The notes under the pieces: generated by a model
What the model was told of the DNA's origin: nothing
Seen by the model: only the letters and a program-made list of their open reading frames with translations
Databases searched by the model: none
Position numbers and translations under genes: made by a program
Shown here: piece after piece, positions 43,797 through 54,716 of the stretch
Layout: every line of letters begins with the position of its first letter
Numbering within the stretch: position 1 is the first letter of the stretch
Assembly: GCA_943789335.1 (NCBI GenBank)
Contig: CALSTS010000006.1
Location: 219,501-283,500, forward strand
From: an uncultured Pseudomonadales bacterium
GTDB lineage: Bacteria > Pseudomonadota > Gammaproteobacteria > Pseudomonadales > Pseudohongiellaceae
Length of the DNA: 64,000 nucleotides
Direction: 5' to 3'

Positions 43797-45209
43797 TTAT
43801 GGTAAGTATCTAATCTGAATACCAACAGTATCTTGATCGATTAGCAGATCGGAAATCACTACAACTTTATCATTGCTAACAAATCCAGCTTTATCTTTTA
43901 GTTCATTAAAAGCGAGGCGTAAAGTTTCTTCCGGGTCTTCACTGAATTCAATCTTAAATGGGTAGACATAACGGTTTAGTGTCATCAGTCGTCGAGTAAT
44001 TCCAATGTTAGTGAAAGCAAAAATTGGTGACGTTTCAGGATGACAATTAGTGACATAATTAGCCATGATGCCGTGCCTAGTCACTACCACAATGCCTTTG
44101 GCATTGAGGCTGTCGGCAAGCTCTACAGCGGTTGCAGCCAGATGTTCTTTGTCGGAAGATTTAATCAGACCGTCAGTTAAATTCAGACCGGGTTGTTTTT
44201 CATTAGCGCGGGCAATTGCATCAAGTTGTTTAACGCAGCGCACAGGATGTTTGCCGATGGTCGTTTCCCCTGACAACATTATGGCATCGGCACCTTCATA
44301 TACTGCATTGGCAACGTCAGTTACTTCTGCTCTTGTTGGAATTGGGTTCTCTATCATCGATTCTAATAAATGCGTGGCAACAATGACCCGTTTACCATGA
44401 CGAGCGCATAAACGAATGATATTGCGTTGCACGATGGGGAGTTCTGCTAAATCAATTTCTACACCTAAATCGCCACGGGCTACCATAATGCCATCGGCAA
44501 TCTGGACGATTTCTTCCAGATTTTTTACGCCTTGCTGGTCTTCTATTTTTGCAATAATTTTTATAGTCGATAATTTTTCAGGAAAATTTTCTGCAATCAA
44601 ATCACGTAATTGCTGAATATCTTTGGCTTCTCTCACAAATGATAGTGCGATGTAATCGAGCTCATGCTTGAGGCCGTAAAGAATATCTTCTTTGTCCTTG
44701 TTGGTAATGGCGGGTAAGTTGACTCTGATGCCGGGTAGATTGACATGTTTCTTGCTACCCAGTTTGCCGCCATCCAAAATTTTGCAGCGCAGTACAGGGC
44801 TACTTTTCTCCAACACTTCAAGATTAATCAAACCATTGTCGACGGTGATTTTGTCACCAACATTGACAGCATCAATTAGCTCGTCATAATTTATTCTGAT
44901 GGATGACTCTTCTACATCGACGCCATCACGTACTGATATAGAAATCTCATCGCCAGTTTTTAAGTCCAGATCATTTTCTAATACGCCGGTTCTAATTTCA
45001 GGCCCCTGGGTGTCAAGCAGTATGCCGACAGGGAAGGCAGTATGTTTATTTAATTCAACAATATGTTCAATCATACGATCTACCCATTTATGAGGAGCGT
45101 GTGACATATTTAGCCGAATAATGTCCATGCCGGCAGCATGCATTTCCTGAAGTTTTTCGTAATTACTCGTGGCAGGGCCAAGGGTGCAGATTATTTTGGT
45201 TTTGCGCAT
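43797..45209 (-). CDS. pyk: Pyruvate kinase
   Basis: At 470 residues it is a complete pyruvate kinase: 'TKIICTLGPATSNYEKL', 'IIRLNMSHAP', 'ILLDTQGPEIRTG', 'KIEDQQGVKNLEEI', 'DGIMVARGDLGVEI', 'VIVATHLLESMIENPIPTRA', and a C-terminal domain with 'LAATAVELAD'. It makes pyruvate and ATP from PEP and ADP. The usual 'ATQMLESM' reads 'ATHLLESM' here, a minor variant. It is divergent from mdh, whose promoter shares the 45210-45434 gap. Confidence 0.95.
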   Translation of the reverse strand: MRKTKIICTLGPATSNYEKLQEMHAAGMDIIRLNMSHAPHKWVDRMIEHIVELNKHTAFPVGILLDTQGPEIRTGVLENDLDLKTGDEISISVRDGVDVEESSIRINYDELIDAVNVGDKITVDNGLINLEVLEKSSPVLRCKILDGGKLGSKKHVNLPGIRVNLPAITNKDKEDILYGLKHELDYIALSFVREAKDIQQLRDLIAENFPEKLSTIKIIAKIEDQQGVKNLEEIVQIADGIMVARGDLGVEIDLAELPIVQRNIIRLCARHGKRVIVATHLLESMIENPIPTRAEVTDVANAVYEGADAIMLSGETTIGKHPVRCVKQLDAIARANEKQPGLNLTDGLIKSSDKEHLAATAVELADSLNAKGIVVVTRHGIMANYVTNCHPETSPIFAFTNIGITRRLMTLNRYVYPFKIEFSEDPEETLRLAFNELKDKAGFVSNDKVVVISDLLIDQDTVGIQIRYLP

Positions 45210-45434
45210 GAATGCGTCCGTAAATGGTACATTGAGAGACTCAAGAGAGGCTCAAAAGATAGTCAGGATTCTAACAAAAATCTGCTTTAAAGTCAGTAGG
45301 CATAATGCTTTCCAGATTACTGCCGATGTAAAGAAAGTCTGTTATAATCGCGCGCTCACGCCGCTAGCTGTGTATTTTTGGCGCCGTCTCACACTAACTT
45401 GTATCTAACATTAACAATGCTAAAGGGAACCCAA

Positions 45435-46412
45435 ATGAAATCACCTGTTCGGGTCGCAGTCACAGGGGCTGCTGGACAAATCAGTTATTCACTTTTATTC
45501 AGAATTGCATCAGGAGCCATGTTGGGCCCGGATCAACCCGTTATTCTTCAGTTGCTGGAAATTACTCCAGCCTTGGATGCGCTTGCTGGTACAGCGATGG
45601 AAATTGATGATTGTGCTTTTCCATTAGTCCATAGCATTGTACAAACTGATGATCCTAATGTTGCATTTAAAGATGCAGATTACTGCTTACTAGTTGGAGC
45701 TCGTCCACGTGGGCCAGGTATGGAACGTAAAGATTTATTAGAAGCTAATGCCGCGATTTTTTCAGTCCAGGGTAAAGCCATTAATGATAATGCTAGCCGT
45801 GATGTAAAAGTTATTGTCGTAGGTAACCCAGCTAACACCAATGCCTTGATTGCTTATCGCAATGCACCAGATCTTAATCCTGGCCAGTTTACTGCAATGA
45901 CTCGTTTGGACCACAACCGCGCGATGGCTCAGTTAGCTGATAAAACCGGCAAACACAGCTCAGATGTAAAAAGCATGATTATCTGGGGCAACCATAGTGC
46001 CACTCAATATCCTGATATTCATCATTGCACTGTTGATGGAACAGCGGCCACAGATTTAGTTGATATGGGTTGGGTTGGCGATGATTTTATTCCTACTGTG
46101 CAACAACGTGGCGCAGCGATTATTAAAGCTCGAGGTCTTTCCAGTGCTGCTTCAGCTGCCAATGCAGCAATTGAACATATGCGCGATTGGGCGCTAGGAA
46201 CCAATGGGCAAATAGTGAGCATGGCCATTCCAAGTGATGGTAGTTATGGAATTGCTGAAGGCCTAATTTACTCTTTCCCAGTTACTTGCGAAAACGGCGA
46301 GTACACAATTGTGCAGGGGCTTGAGATTAATGAATTTAGCCAGAATTTGATGCAGGCTAGTGAGACAGAATTGAGCGAAGAGAGAGACGGCGTCTCTCAT
46401 TTGTTGCCGTAA
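45435..46412 (+). CDS. mdh: Malate dehydrogenase
   Basis: I choose the ATG at 45435, after aaaggga (45422-45428), over an in-frame start 57 bp upstream. The ~325-residue enzyme is the cytosolic-type MDH: '[20 protein letters not shown]', '[20 protein letters not shown]', '[18 protein letters not shown]', '[11 protein letters not shown]', '[18 protein letters not shown]' and '[14 protein letters not shown]' (catalytic histidine). It interconverts malate and oxaloacetate with NAD in the TCA cycle. It is followed by a terminator. Confidence 0.97.
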   Translation: MKSPVRVAVTGAAGQISYSLLFRIASGAMLGPDQPVILQLLEITPALDALAGTAMEIDDCAFPLVHSIVQTDDPNVAFKDADYCLLVGARPRGPGMERKDLLEANAAIFSVQGKAINDNASRDVKVIVVGNPANTNALIAYRNAPDLNPGQFTAMTRLDHNRAMAQLADKTGKHSSDVKSMIIWGNHSATQYPDIHHCTVDGTAATDLVDMGWVGDDFIPTVQQRGAAIIKARGLSSAASAANAAIEHMRDWALGTNGQIVSMAIPSDGSYGIAEGLIYSFPVTCENGEYTIVQGLEINEFSQNLMQASETELSEERDGVSHLLP

Positions 46413-46472
46413 TTATTCTGGGGCGCTTGCTGGATTGCTCCCAAGCTTCGTTATTTATGTACTCAGTTGGTC

Positions 46473-46490
46473 GCGTATTGATTTATACGC
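46473..46490. repeat. Small palindrome downstream of mdh
   Basis: gcgtat and atacgc flank a 6-nt spacer (46473-46478, 46485-46490). It lies in the mdh-tgt gap ahead of the true terminator. Its purpose is unknown. Confidence 0.4.
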
Positions 46491-46570
46491 TCCCGCCTTG
46501 TGTGCATAAATGCCTTGCTTGAAAACAAGCCTGCTAAGCGCGAGAGTATTTAGATAGAGTATGTAGAATA

Positions 46571-46606
46571 AGAAAAAGGAAGTGTTCTCGCTTCCTTTTT
46601 CTATTT
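46571..46606 (+). terminator. Rho-independent terminator between mdh and tgt
   Basis: A perfect 12-bp stem (46571-46582 with 46591-46602, 8-nt loop) is followed by tatttt. It ends the mdh transcript just upstream of tgt. Confidence 0.88.
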
Positions 46607-46629
46607 TAGGATCTTGAGAAGTTGTTTAG

Positions 46630-47754
<1,125 letters not shown>

Positions 47755-47802
47755 GGCTACACAAACAACAAATAACTAATCTTCTAACTTTAAGGCAATA
47801 TT

Positions 47803-48144
47803 ATGGATTTTTTCATTAGCTCAGCATATGCACAAACCGCAGACGGAGCCTCTCAACAGAGCCCCTGGACCAGTTTTATTTTCCTGGGCGGCTTTATACT
47901 TATTTTTTACTTCATGTTGATTCGTCCACAATCAAAACGCGCAAAAGAACATAAAGCACTAATTGAAGGCGTTGGTAAAGGCGATGAAGTCATTACTGCT
48001 GGCGGAATTATAGGTAAAGTCACTAAAGTTGATGAGCAATATGTGTCGGTAACGGTGGCTGAAAATGTTGAACTAAAAATGCAAAAGTCTTCAGTATCTG
48101 CTGTACTGCCTAAAGGCACTATAAAATCTATTGAGAAAGCTTAA
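47803..48144 (+). CDS. yajC: Sec translocon accessory protein YajC
   Basis: The 113-residue protein has an N-terminal membrane helix ('SFIFLGGFILIFYFMLIRPQ') ending in the hallmark 'LIRPQSKRAKEHKALI'. A small soluble domain follows ('GDEVITAGGIIGKVTKVDEQ'). It associates with SecDF. It lies 48 bp after tgt and 41 bp before secD. Confidence 0.95.
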   Translation: MDFFISSAYAQTADGASQQSPWTSFIFLGGFILIFYFMLIRPQSKRAKEHKALIEGVGKGDEVITAGGIIGKVTKVDEQYVSVTVAENVELKMQKSSVSAVLPKGTIKSIEKA

Positions 48145-48185
48145 TAAGACGGTAGTCTTACTTCAACAGCAACTGGTCTCTATGC

Positions 48186-50066
48186 ATGTTAAATAAATAC
48201 CCTCTTTGGAAAAACCTTTTGATAGTGTTTGTTATTGCGCTATCAGCAATTTATGCCGCACCAAACTTTTATCCACCGGATCCTGCCATCCAGATTTCTC
48301 ATGACAGTGGGCTGGTCGATCAAAGTGCTATAGATACTGCATCTGCTTCGTTGATTGCAGATGGTATTTATTTTCTATCGGCTGAATTGGAAGATGGATC
48401 GGGTTTAATACGTCTACAAGATCAGAATGATCAACGTCGTGCTCAAGAAATTGTGCAACTGTCGTTACCCGATGAATACCTAATTGCTCAAAATATGGCG
48501 CCAAATACCCCCGGATTTTTACAGTCGTTCGGTGCTGGCCCAATGGCTTATGGTCTTGATTTAAGTGGCGGCGTTCACTTCCTGATGGAAGTAGATATGG
48601 AGCAAGCAGTAAGCAATCAGTTAAATGATTCCATAGCAGTGATGCGGCGTTTATTACGTGAAGAACGTTTGCGTTATCGACCTCCAATAGAAGTGGATGC
48701 TACCAATCGTATTGTAATCCGTTTTAATGATGCTGATACTCGCACTGCAGCTAATAATTTAATTAGAGAAGAATTTCCTGATTTGATTAGCCGTAACAGT
48801 GAAATTGCTAATGAATTTATTCTGTATTATCAGCCGACTGAAGCCAGCATTTTGTTATTACAGGACTATGCATTACAACAAAACCTTTCAACCTTAAGAA
48901 CGCGCGTTGATGCCTTAGGTGTTAGAGAGCCTAAAGTGCAACGTATGGGGCAGGATCGTATTGTTGTTGAGCTTCCGGGCATACAAGATACGGCCCGTGC
49001 CAAAGATATTATTTCTACTGTGGCAACCTTACGCTTTCACTTAGTGGCTGAATCCAATGCTGCTCCAGGTACAACTACTGACTATGATTATCAAGGCCTA
49101 CCGCTAACGCTAGAAAACGACCTGATCGTTGGTGGTGACAGTGTCACTCAAGCTCAAGCAACGTTTGATGCCCAAACATCTTTGCCTCAAGTCAATATTA
49201 CGCTTGATGCTGCCGGGGCTAGACAAATGAATGAAGCTACTCGCGGCAACATTGGTCGCAACATGGCTATTCTGCTCAGCGAAACCAAAGTGCGCACTGT
49301 GACAGAATTACTTCCCAGTGGTGATATTGTTTCCAGTTCTGAGCCTTATGAAGAAATAAGAGTGATAAGCGCCCCCACAATCCAAGCGGCTCTAGGCAGG
49401 CAATTCAGGATCACTGGCTTAATGGGCAATGAAGCAAATGATTTAGCCTTATTAATCCGTTCAGGCGCATTAGCGGCTCCTATGTACTTTATTGAAGAAA
49501 GCACTATTGGACCAAGCTTGGGGCAGGAAAATATCGACCGAGGTGTTTTATCAGTGCAAATTGGTTTGGCCTTAGTGCTTGTATTTATGGTGGTTTATTA
49601 TCGTTTGTTTGGCTTAGTCGCCAACATTGCATTGTCTATAAACCTGTTTTTATTAATCGCAGTGATGTCGATTATTGGCGCGACCTTAACTTTGCCGGGT
49701 ATTGCGGGGATTGTGTTGACCGTAGGCATGGCCGTGGATGCGAATGTGCTGATTTTTGCGCGTATCAGGGAAGAGCTCAAGAATGGCCTAAGCGTACAAA
49801 AAGCGATTGATTCTGGTTATGGTAGGGCTTTTGTCACAATTTTGGATGCCAATGTCACGACCTTGTTAGTTGCCATAATTTTATATTCTATTGGAACTGG
49901 ACCGGTTAAAGGTTTTGCCGTGACACTTTCCATTGGGATTTTGACCTCCATGTTTACTGCCATAGTTGTCACACGCGCCATCATTAATCTTATTTATGGT
50001 GGGCGCAAAGTAAACAAACTTTCTATAGGCATAAAAATGCCTGAGCCGAACGCAAATAACGGCTGA
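48186..50066 (+). CDS. secD: Protein translocase subunit SecD
   Basis: At 626 residues it is a full-length SecD. An N-terminal helix is followed by the periplasmic P1 domain with 'GLDLSGGVHFLMEVD', repeated substrate-binding strands ('TLRTRVDALGVREPKVQRMG', 'RIVVELPGIQDTARAKDI'), and six C-terminal membrane helices with 'LTVGMAVDANVLIFARIREE'. It uses the proton gradient with SecF to pull secreted proteins through SecYEG. The secF start is 14 bp past its stop. Confidence 0.97.
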   Translation: MLNKYPLWKNLLIVFVIALSAIYAAPNFYPPDPAIQISHDSGLVDQSAIDTASASLIADGIYFLSAELEDGSGLIRLQDQNDQRRAQEIVQLSLPDEYLIAQNMAPNTPGFLQSFGAGPMAYGLDLSGGVHFLMEVDMEQAVSNQLNDSIAVMRRLLREERLRYRPPIEVDATNRIVIRFNDADTRTAANNLIREEFPDLISRNSEIANEFILYYQPTEASILLLQDYALQQNLSTLRTRVDALGVREPKVQRMGQDRIVVELPGIQDTARAKDIISTVATLRFHLVAESNAAPGTTTDYDYQGLPLTLENDLIVGGDSVTQAQATFDAQTSLPQVNITLDAAGARQMNEATRGNIGRNMAILLSETKVRTVTELLPSGDIVSSSEPYEEIRVISAPTIQAALGRQFRITGLMGNEANDLALLIRSGALAAPMYFIEESTIGPSLGQENIDRGVLSVQIGLALVLVFMVVYYRLFGLVANIALSINLFLLIAVMSIIGATLTLPGIAGIVLTVGMAVDANVLIFARIREELKNGLSVQKAIDSGYGRAFVTILDANVTTLLVAIILYSIGTGPVKGFAVTLSIGILTSMFTAIVVTRAIINLIYGGRKVNKLSIGIKMPEPNANNG

Positions 50067-50080
50067 ATCAGGTATTACTC

Positions 50081-51028
50081 ATGGTAGATTTTAATAACAC
50101 GATCGATTTTATGGGCAAGCGCAAGTTTGCCACAATGATATCGGCGATCCTTATTGTCATTTCTATTGGTTCATTTTTTGTTAACGGCATGCGTTTTGGT
50201 CTAGATTTCACTGGTGGCACACAGGCTGAATTACTCTTTGAAGAGTCGCCTGATTTAGAAGATGTTCGTAACGTTTTGGGACAAAATGGTTTTCAAAATT
50301 ACGAAGTTGTTTTCTTTGGCAGCGACTTGGATGTAGTCATCAGAATCCAGGATTTGCAAGAAGAAGGCTTACCGCTGGAAGAGTCTAATCAAACCGGCGA
50401 TCGCGTGTTAACAATGTTGGAAGAAGCTTCGGGTCAGAATATTGAGCTCCTGCGCTCAGAATTTATTGGTGCCCAGGTGGGCGATGAATTAAGAGAGCAG
50501 GGTGGCCTGGGTATGCTTGTCGCATTGATCATGATTATGATCTATATCTCTTTGCGCTTTCAGTTTAAATTTGCTGTTGGTGCGGTAGTTGCCTTGGCGC
50601 ATGATGTTATTATTGTTCTGGGTTTTTTCTCTCTCATGCAGTTTGATTTCGATCTGACTGTTTTAGCCGCAGTGTTAGCCGTTGTCGGTTATTCACTGAA
50701 CGATACCATTGTTGTTTCAGATCGTATTCGTGAAAATTTCCGTTTGCTCAGAGGCGTGGACCCTACAGAAACTATCAATACCTCAATCACTCAAACTTTT
50801 AGCCGAACCATTATTACATCCTTAACCACCTTGCTTGTACTGTTAGCCTTACTTTTGGTTGGTGGTGAAATGATCAATGGCTTTGCCGTCGCATTAACCG
50901 CGGGTGTTATAATCGGGACCTACTCTTCAATTTATGTAGCAGCCAATGTATTGCTATATATGCATATCAGCAAAGAAGATTTAATTCCTGCGCAAAAAGA
51001 CGATGAAGAGCTCGACGCTCTTCCATAG
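50081..51028 (+). CDS. secF: Protein translocase subunit SecF
   Basis: The 315-residue protein has a first helix, then 'FGLDFTGGTQAELLFE', a short periplasmic domain, and the membrane block 'VLAVVGYSLNDTIVVSDRIR' followed by 'SRTIITSLTTLLVLLALLL'. This matches SecF in length and order. It ends the tgt-yajC-secDF operon. A hairpin (51182-51189 with 51200-51207) ~155 bp downstream may be its 3' end, though the U-run is weak. Confidence 0.97.
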   Translation: MVDFNNTIDFMGKRKFATMISAILIVISIGSFFVNGMRFGLDFTGGTQAELLFEESPDLEDVRNVLGQNGFQNYEVVFFGSDLDVVIRIQDLQEEGLPLEESNQTGDRVLTMLEEASGQNIELLRSEFIGAQVGDELREQGGLGMLVALIMIMIYISLRFQFKFAVGAVVALAHDVIIVLGFFSLMQFDFDLTVLAAVLAVVGYSLNDTIVVSDRIRENFRLLRGVDPTETINTSITQTFSRTIITSLTTLLVLLALLLVGGEMINGFAVALTAGVIIGTYSSIYVAANVLLYMHISKEDLIPAQKDDEELDALP

Positions 51029-51215
51029 TTAATAACTATTCCTAAAATAGAATTACTGGATTTAAACCAGGTTGCCCCTTCGTAATATATTTCCTGTATC
51101 TGGAAAATTAATCAGAATATGAAGGTGTAATAAAGAATGTTGTTATTAAGGCGTCAAACAGGCGGCAACATTGGAACTGTGAACAAGACGGGATTGATTG
51201 TCTTGTTAACTTTTC

Positions 51216-51482
51216 TTACAGATCTAGATTCCTGGTTAAAACTTCTGCTGATTCAATAATTCGTTTTGTCCGATAGAGGTCAGGATGTTTTTCGTTGTCA
51301 GCATAGCCGACTGGTTCTCCAGCAGCGATATTTACGAACCAAGAATTTTCCGGGCTACGATCACCTAGTAGTTTTTTTAATTCGGCCGGCTTAATACCTA
51401 GTGCTTTAGCTGCTGCATTGTTAGTACAGCGAGTTTTAACTTTGTTTAGGTAATCTCGTACCATATTAATTTTATCCTGCAT
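51216..51482 (-). CDS. Unrecognised small protein with a helix-turn-helix-like segment
   Basis: The 88 residues begin 'MQDKINMVRDYLNKVKTRCT' and contain 'NNAAAKALGIKPAELKKLLG', which looks like a DNA-binding helix-turn-helix. 'SPENSWFVNIAAGEPVGYAD' follows. It is soluble and not similar to a family I can name. It is single-gene, convergent with secF. Confidence 0.6.
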   Translation of the reverse strand: MQDKINMVRDYLNKVKTRCTNNAAAKALGIKPAELKKLLGDRSPENSWFVNIAAGEPVGYADNEKHPDLYRTKRIIESAEVLTRNLDL

Positions 51483-51649
51483 AAAAAGGTAATTTCCTAG
51501 AAAGTTAACAGTTGATAAAAGGGCTTCTTTGCTTCAGTTATTGATAATAGCAAATTTATACGCTTCCCATGAAGTAAAGAATCACATAATGCGTTTGCAT
51601 AGCTATATTTATGATTGATCCGCTTTTTTTTGCCCTCGTTAGACGCTAT

Positions 51650-51964
51650 TTAATATATCCATATGCCGCTGGTTACTTGGCAATCTATAGAGTCCAGAAA
51701 CATATGAATACACAAGCCAAGACCTATTAGTCTGGTTTTAGGCACAAAGCACAGCGCAATATACAGAATAACGAGGAAAGGCTGATGAAGTGCGTGGAAT
51801 CCCATGCTGCAGCGGCCAGGATCATATATTGGATTCGCGATAAGATGATCGAGGTCTACGAGCATTGTAGAAATCATTATAAAATATGCTTGCTTCCAGC
51901 GTTTTCGAAAGAAAATACCCGTTGCTAAAGCTGGAGCTAAAAAATGTAAGGCTATGTGAAGCAT
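51650..51964 (-). CDS. DUF6122-like membrane protein
   Basis: The 104-residue protein has three to four hydrophobic segments and the conserved pattern 'STMLVDLDHLIANPIYDPGR' with 'CSMGFHALHQPFLVILYIAL'. This matches the DUF6122 family. The clustered Asp/His residues ('DLDHL', 'GFHALH', 'IHMFLDSIDC') could bind metal, as in DUF457/LexA-binding membrane hydrolase relatives, but activity is not known. Confidence 0.7.
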   Translation of the reverse strand: MLHIALHFLAPALATGIFFRKRWKQAYFIMISTMLVDLDHLIANPIYDPGRCSMGFHALHQPFLVILYIALCFVPKTRLIGLGLCIHMFLDSIDCQVTSGIWIY

Positions 51965-52208
51965 ATGGACAATACTCTAGCTCCTAGGTGCATGAGGATG
52001 CCCGACAGAACATCGTGTGGATAGCTTGTAGCCGTCTGTTAACAGAGTCCTCAGGCAGTCGTTTCAGTATCTGCTATAAAAACTGTCCAATAAAACAAAG
52101 TCCTTCTCAGTAAAAGAAAGAGTTATGGAGCGGGAAGGGTTTTAGTAATAGGGCAGTTCGTGAGTTTAACTTTGATTTAGACATTTCCACTAAATGGAAT
52201 TATGCCTA

Positions 52209-52294
52209 ATAACTTGTTTATCAGGGACAGCTCAGTAGTGATAACACGCTTTGAGCTGTCCAGCCACGAAGTGGCTTGTTGATAAACTAGTTAT
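52209..52294. other. Three-stem structured element downstream of the cold-shock gene
   Basis: Nested inverted repeats form a junction: outer stem 52209-52223 with 52280-52294 (15 bp, one mismatch), inner stem 52225-52234 with 52252-52261 (10 bp, perfect, 17-nt loop), and hairpin 52263-52267 with 52271-52275. It begins 11 bp past the csp stop, so in the csp mRNA it would be a folded 3' region or terminator. The remainder of 51965-52208 holds no recognisable gene. Confidence 0.6.
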
Positions 52295-52304
52295 GTTCTT
52301 ATTA

Positions 52305-52511
52305 CTAAACAGCTACGACTTTATTTGCACAAGGACCTTTTTGACCTTGCCCAACTTCGAACTCTACTGCTTGTCCATCGTTGAGTGTCGCATATTCGCC
52401 ACCACTTTGGATTTCAGAATGATGTACAAAAAGATCTTTTCCGCCATCTTCTGGAGTTATGAAACCAAAGCCTTTATCGGGGTTGAACCATTTAACAGTA
52501 CCTTTACTCAT
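52305..52511 (-). CDS. Cold-shock protein (CspA family)
   Basis: The 68-residue protein is a single cold-shock domain with both RNA-binding motifs, '[11 protein letters not shown]' and '[10 protein letters not shown]', opening '[14 protein letters not shown]'. It binds single-stranded RNA/DNA and melts mRNA structure. A long gene-free leader region (52512-52889) precedes it, common for csp genes that carry a regulatory 5' UTR. A multi-stem structure follows it. Confidence 0.95.
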   Translation of the reverse strand: MSKGTVKWFNPDKGFGFITPEDGGKDLFVHHSEIQSGGEYATLNDGQAVEFEVGQGQKGPCANKVVAV

Positions 52512-52889
52512 TACATTTACTCATTTTATTGGTGAAAATTAAAATATTATATTCGAGTTCACCGGGTCGAATATAAAACAATTATCTACTAATCTACTAA
52601 AAAGAGATAACAGCTGATACAAAGATCTTTCGATCCTATTCTCCATGATTACATAGTGAGCGCACATTAAACAGGAATAAATTCATATAAATTTATTCTA
52701 TCGTGCAAAATTAGGGCAAAATTCTTCACAATAAAATCAATGGATTATGAATTAGGGGCTTTATTGTAATGAGATAAGATGTGATTTTAGCTGTTAGATT
52801 TAAAATAATTAGTTATGTAATGGATAATAAACCTAGAAGTAGCTTGCTCTTAAAGTCAGTTTGACCCAAAGATGGCGGCAGTTTTATTC
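52512..52889 (-). promoter_or_regulatory. Gene-free upstream region of the cold-shock gene
   Basis: The 378 bp hold no convincing open frame and are AT-rich. By analogy with other csp genes a long 5' leader is likely here, but I cannot see a conserved cold box or a clear fold by eye, so this is only a location. Confidence 0.3.
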
Positions 52890-53174
52890 TTAGGTTTTGA
52901 TATCGATCTGATGCGTCCATTTAGGGAAGCCCACTTTTGAAAGATACTTTGCAAGTTCTGTAGAACCATAGAAACGGATTTCATCATCTATTTTGAAAAC
53001 AAGAACTGCTTGGTCAACCTTAAAGTTGTTTTTTCGGGCATTTTCAGATAATTCATTTAAGAGCGTGAGGTTGTCAGCCTCGCTACCAGATTCCGATCTC
53101 GCATCAAAAATTGCAAAATCCATAAAATCTCCATTTGAGGTTTCTTGTCGAAGATGGGCCATGTTTATTTTCAT
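52890..53174 (-). CDS. Unrecognised small soluble protein
   Basis: The 94-residue protein ('MDFAIFDARSESGSEADNLT', 'AVLVFKIDDEIRFYGSTELA') has no signal peptide or membrane helix. A ribosome site gggaga precedes the ATG. It reads as a compact alpha/beta protein. No family is recognised. Confidence 0.6.
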   Translation of the reverse strand: MKINMAHLRQETSNGDFMDFAIFDARSESGSEADNLTLLNELSENARKNNFKVDQAVLVFKIDDEIRFYGSTELAKYLSKVGFPKWTHQIDIKT

Positions 53175-53299
53175 AATGTCTCCCGGAAATTCAGTTGTAA
53201 TTTGTATATTTAGTCTAGATCATGAAAAAGAAAAATATTTGGATAAACGCTTGTGAATAATGATCTCAATTTCGAGAAAAGAAATTCAAAAAAAACATT

Positions 53300-54664
53300 T
53301 TAGTTTGACGATGGTCGTTTGTTTGATTCTAGAATTTGCTCGATAAATGGTTTGGAGATTAAATGTCCACGAACCAATACTGCATTAACTTTGCGAATAT
53401 TTTTTATATCTGTCAGCGGGTTTTCATCGAGTAAGACCAAGTCAGCACGTTTACCAATTTCGACAGTGCCTTGAGTGTTTTCTCTACCAAAAAATATAGC
53501 GGGATTAATTGTAGCAGTTTGTAGTGCTTCAAGTGGAGATAATCCTGCTACCGTCATCCATTGCAATTCATCATGAAGGCAAAAGCCTGGCACAAGCGCA
53601 TCACAACCAGCCAGGAATTGATTGCCTGATTCACGTAGGTCATTGATGGCAGCCAGGCTCGTTACATTATTGGCTCTTATAAAATTTACTATTTGAGCAG
53701 AGGCTCCCAGACTTAACTCTGTCTCAAACCTTTCAAGCAGGGCATCGCTGGCAAATTCGTAATGACTCAGCGTTTGACTCATTGGTATATCGTTCAATAT
53801 GCCGTTCATTAATTCCGGGAATTCCTGATAAAGCGCAATAGTAGGTGTTTGCCAAATGCCACTTGCTGCCAGACTCTCAAACGATTCTTGGCAAGCGGGC
53901 AATGTATAAGCCTCTGCGCCGGCACATTCTAGATATACTCTGAAATTTGAAAGGTGTTCTATGCTGGTCATGCCAGAGCTGGTGGCTTCTTCTATGCTAA
54001 CGGTAAGCGGAACATGGCCAGAAAAAGACATACCTAGATTGGCAGTTTCATCGGCAATGGCAAAAAAAACTTCTCTTGGCGTTAAGTTGTGAACTTTAAT
54101 GAATTCAATTCCGCTTTGTTGCAAATCGCGAACTGTCTGTCGGGCTTCTTCTGCACTAGAAACACGTTGTCGAGAAGGAAATTCAGGGGGCGCGTCATCA
54201 AGTATTGGGCCAGCAGCGATGATTTCAGGGCCAAGTAATTCACCATTATTGATACTGTCACGGAGTGACAAAATAAACTGTAATTCACTGCCCATGTCGC
54301 GTGTGCCAACCACGCCATTGGCAAGATATAAATCCATGGATTCCTTGCCGAGTGCTTCATGGTGAGTATGCATGTCCCAAAGCCCGGGAATCAGATATTT
54401 TCCGCTGCCATCAACTTGTGTCGCATTCTCAGGAATCGAAATATTTGAATCAATTTCAGTAATTTGATCTCCCTGAACTACGACGGTCATGTTTGCTGTG
54501 CTTTCACCATTGATGACATTGATAACTGTTACGTCAAGTATGGCAATGACAGAATCTATTTCAACGCTTTCACTGCTAGTAGCGTTATCAGTATTATTAG
54601 CACCATCATTGCAGCCATTAAGAAATAAAATTAAAGCGGTAAATTTAATTACATTTTTTAACAT
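53300..54664 (-). CDS. Amidohydrolase-family lipoprotein (imidazolonepropionase-like)
   Basis: The 454-residue precursor has a lipobox 'LFLNGC'. The amidohydrolase TIM barrel carries 'LIPGLWDMHTHHEALG' (metal HxH), 'GVVGTRDMGSEL', 'FIKVHNLTPREVF', 'MSFSGHVPLTVSIEEA' and 'GMTSIEHLSNF', and the closing strand 'TVEIGKRADLVLLDENPL'. A catalytic Asp is expected in 'FLAGCDALVPGF'. Relatives include prolidases and imidazolonepropionase-like enzymes. A periplasmic location is implied; the substrate is unknown. Confidence 0.85.
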   Translation of the reverse strand: MLKNVIKFTALILFLNGCNDGANNTDNATSSESVEIDSVIAILDVTVINVINGESTANMTVVVQGDQITEIDSNISIPENATQVDGSGKYLIPGLWDMHTHHEALGKESMDLYLANGVVGTRDMGSELQFILSLRDSINNGELLGPEIIAAGPILDDAPPEFPSRQRVSSAEEARQTVRDLQQSGIEFIKVHNLTPREVFFAIADETANLGMSFSGHVPLTVSIEEATSSGMTSIEHLSNFRVYLECAGAEAYTLPACQESFESLAASGIWQTPTIALYQEFPELMNGILNDIPMSQTLSHYEFASDALLERFETELSLGASAQIVNFIRANNVTSLAAINDLRESGNQFLAGCDALVPGFCLHDELQWMTVAGLSPLEALQTATINPAIFFGRENTQGTVEIGKRADLVLLDENPLTDIKNIRKVNAVLVRGHLISKPFIEQILESNKRPSSN

Positions 54665-54716
54665 TGTTTAGCGACCTGAAAAGTAAATTAATTGTTTCTC
54701 ACGTAAATCTTTATTA

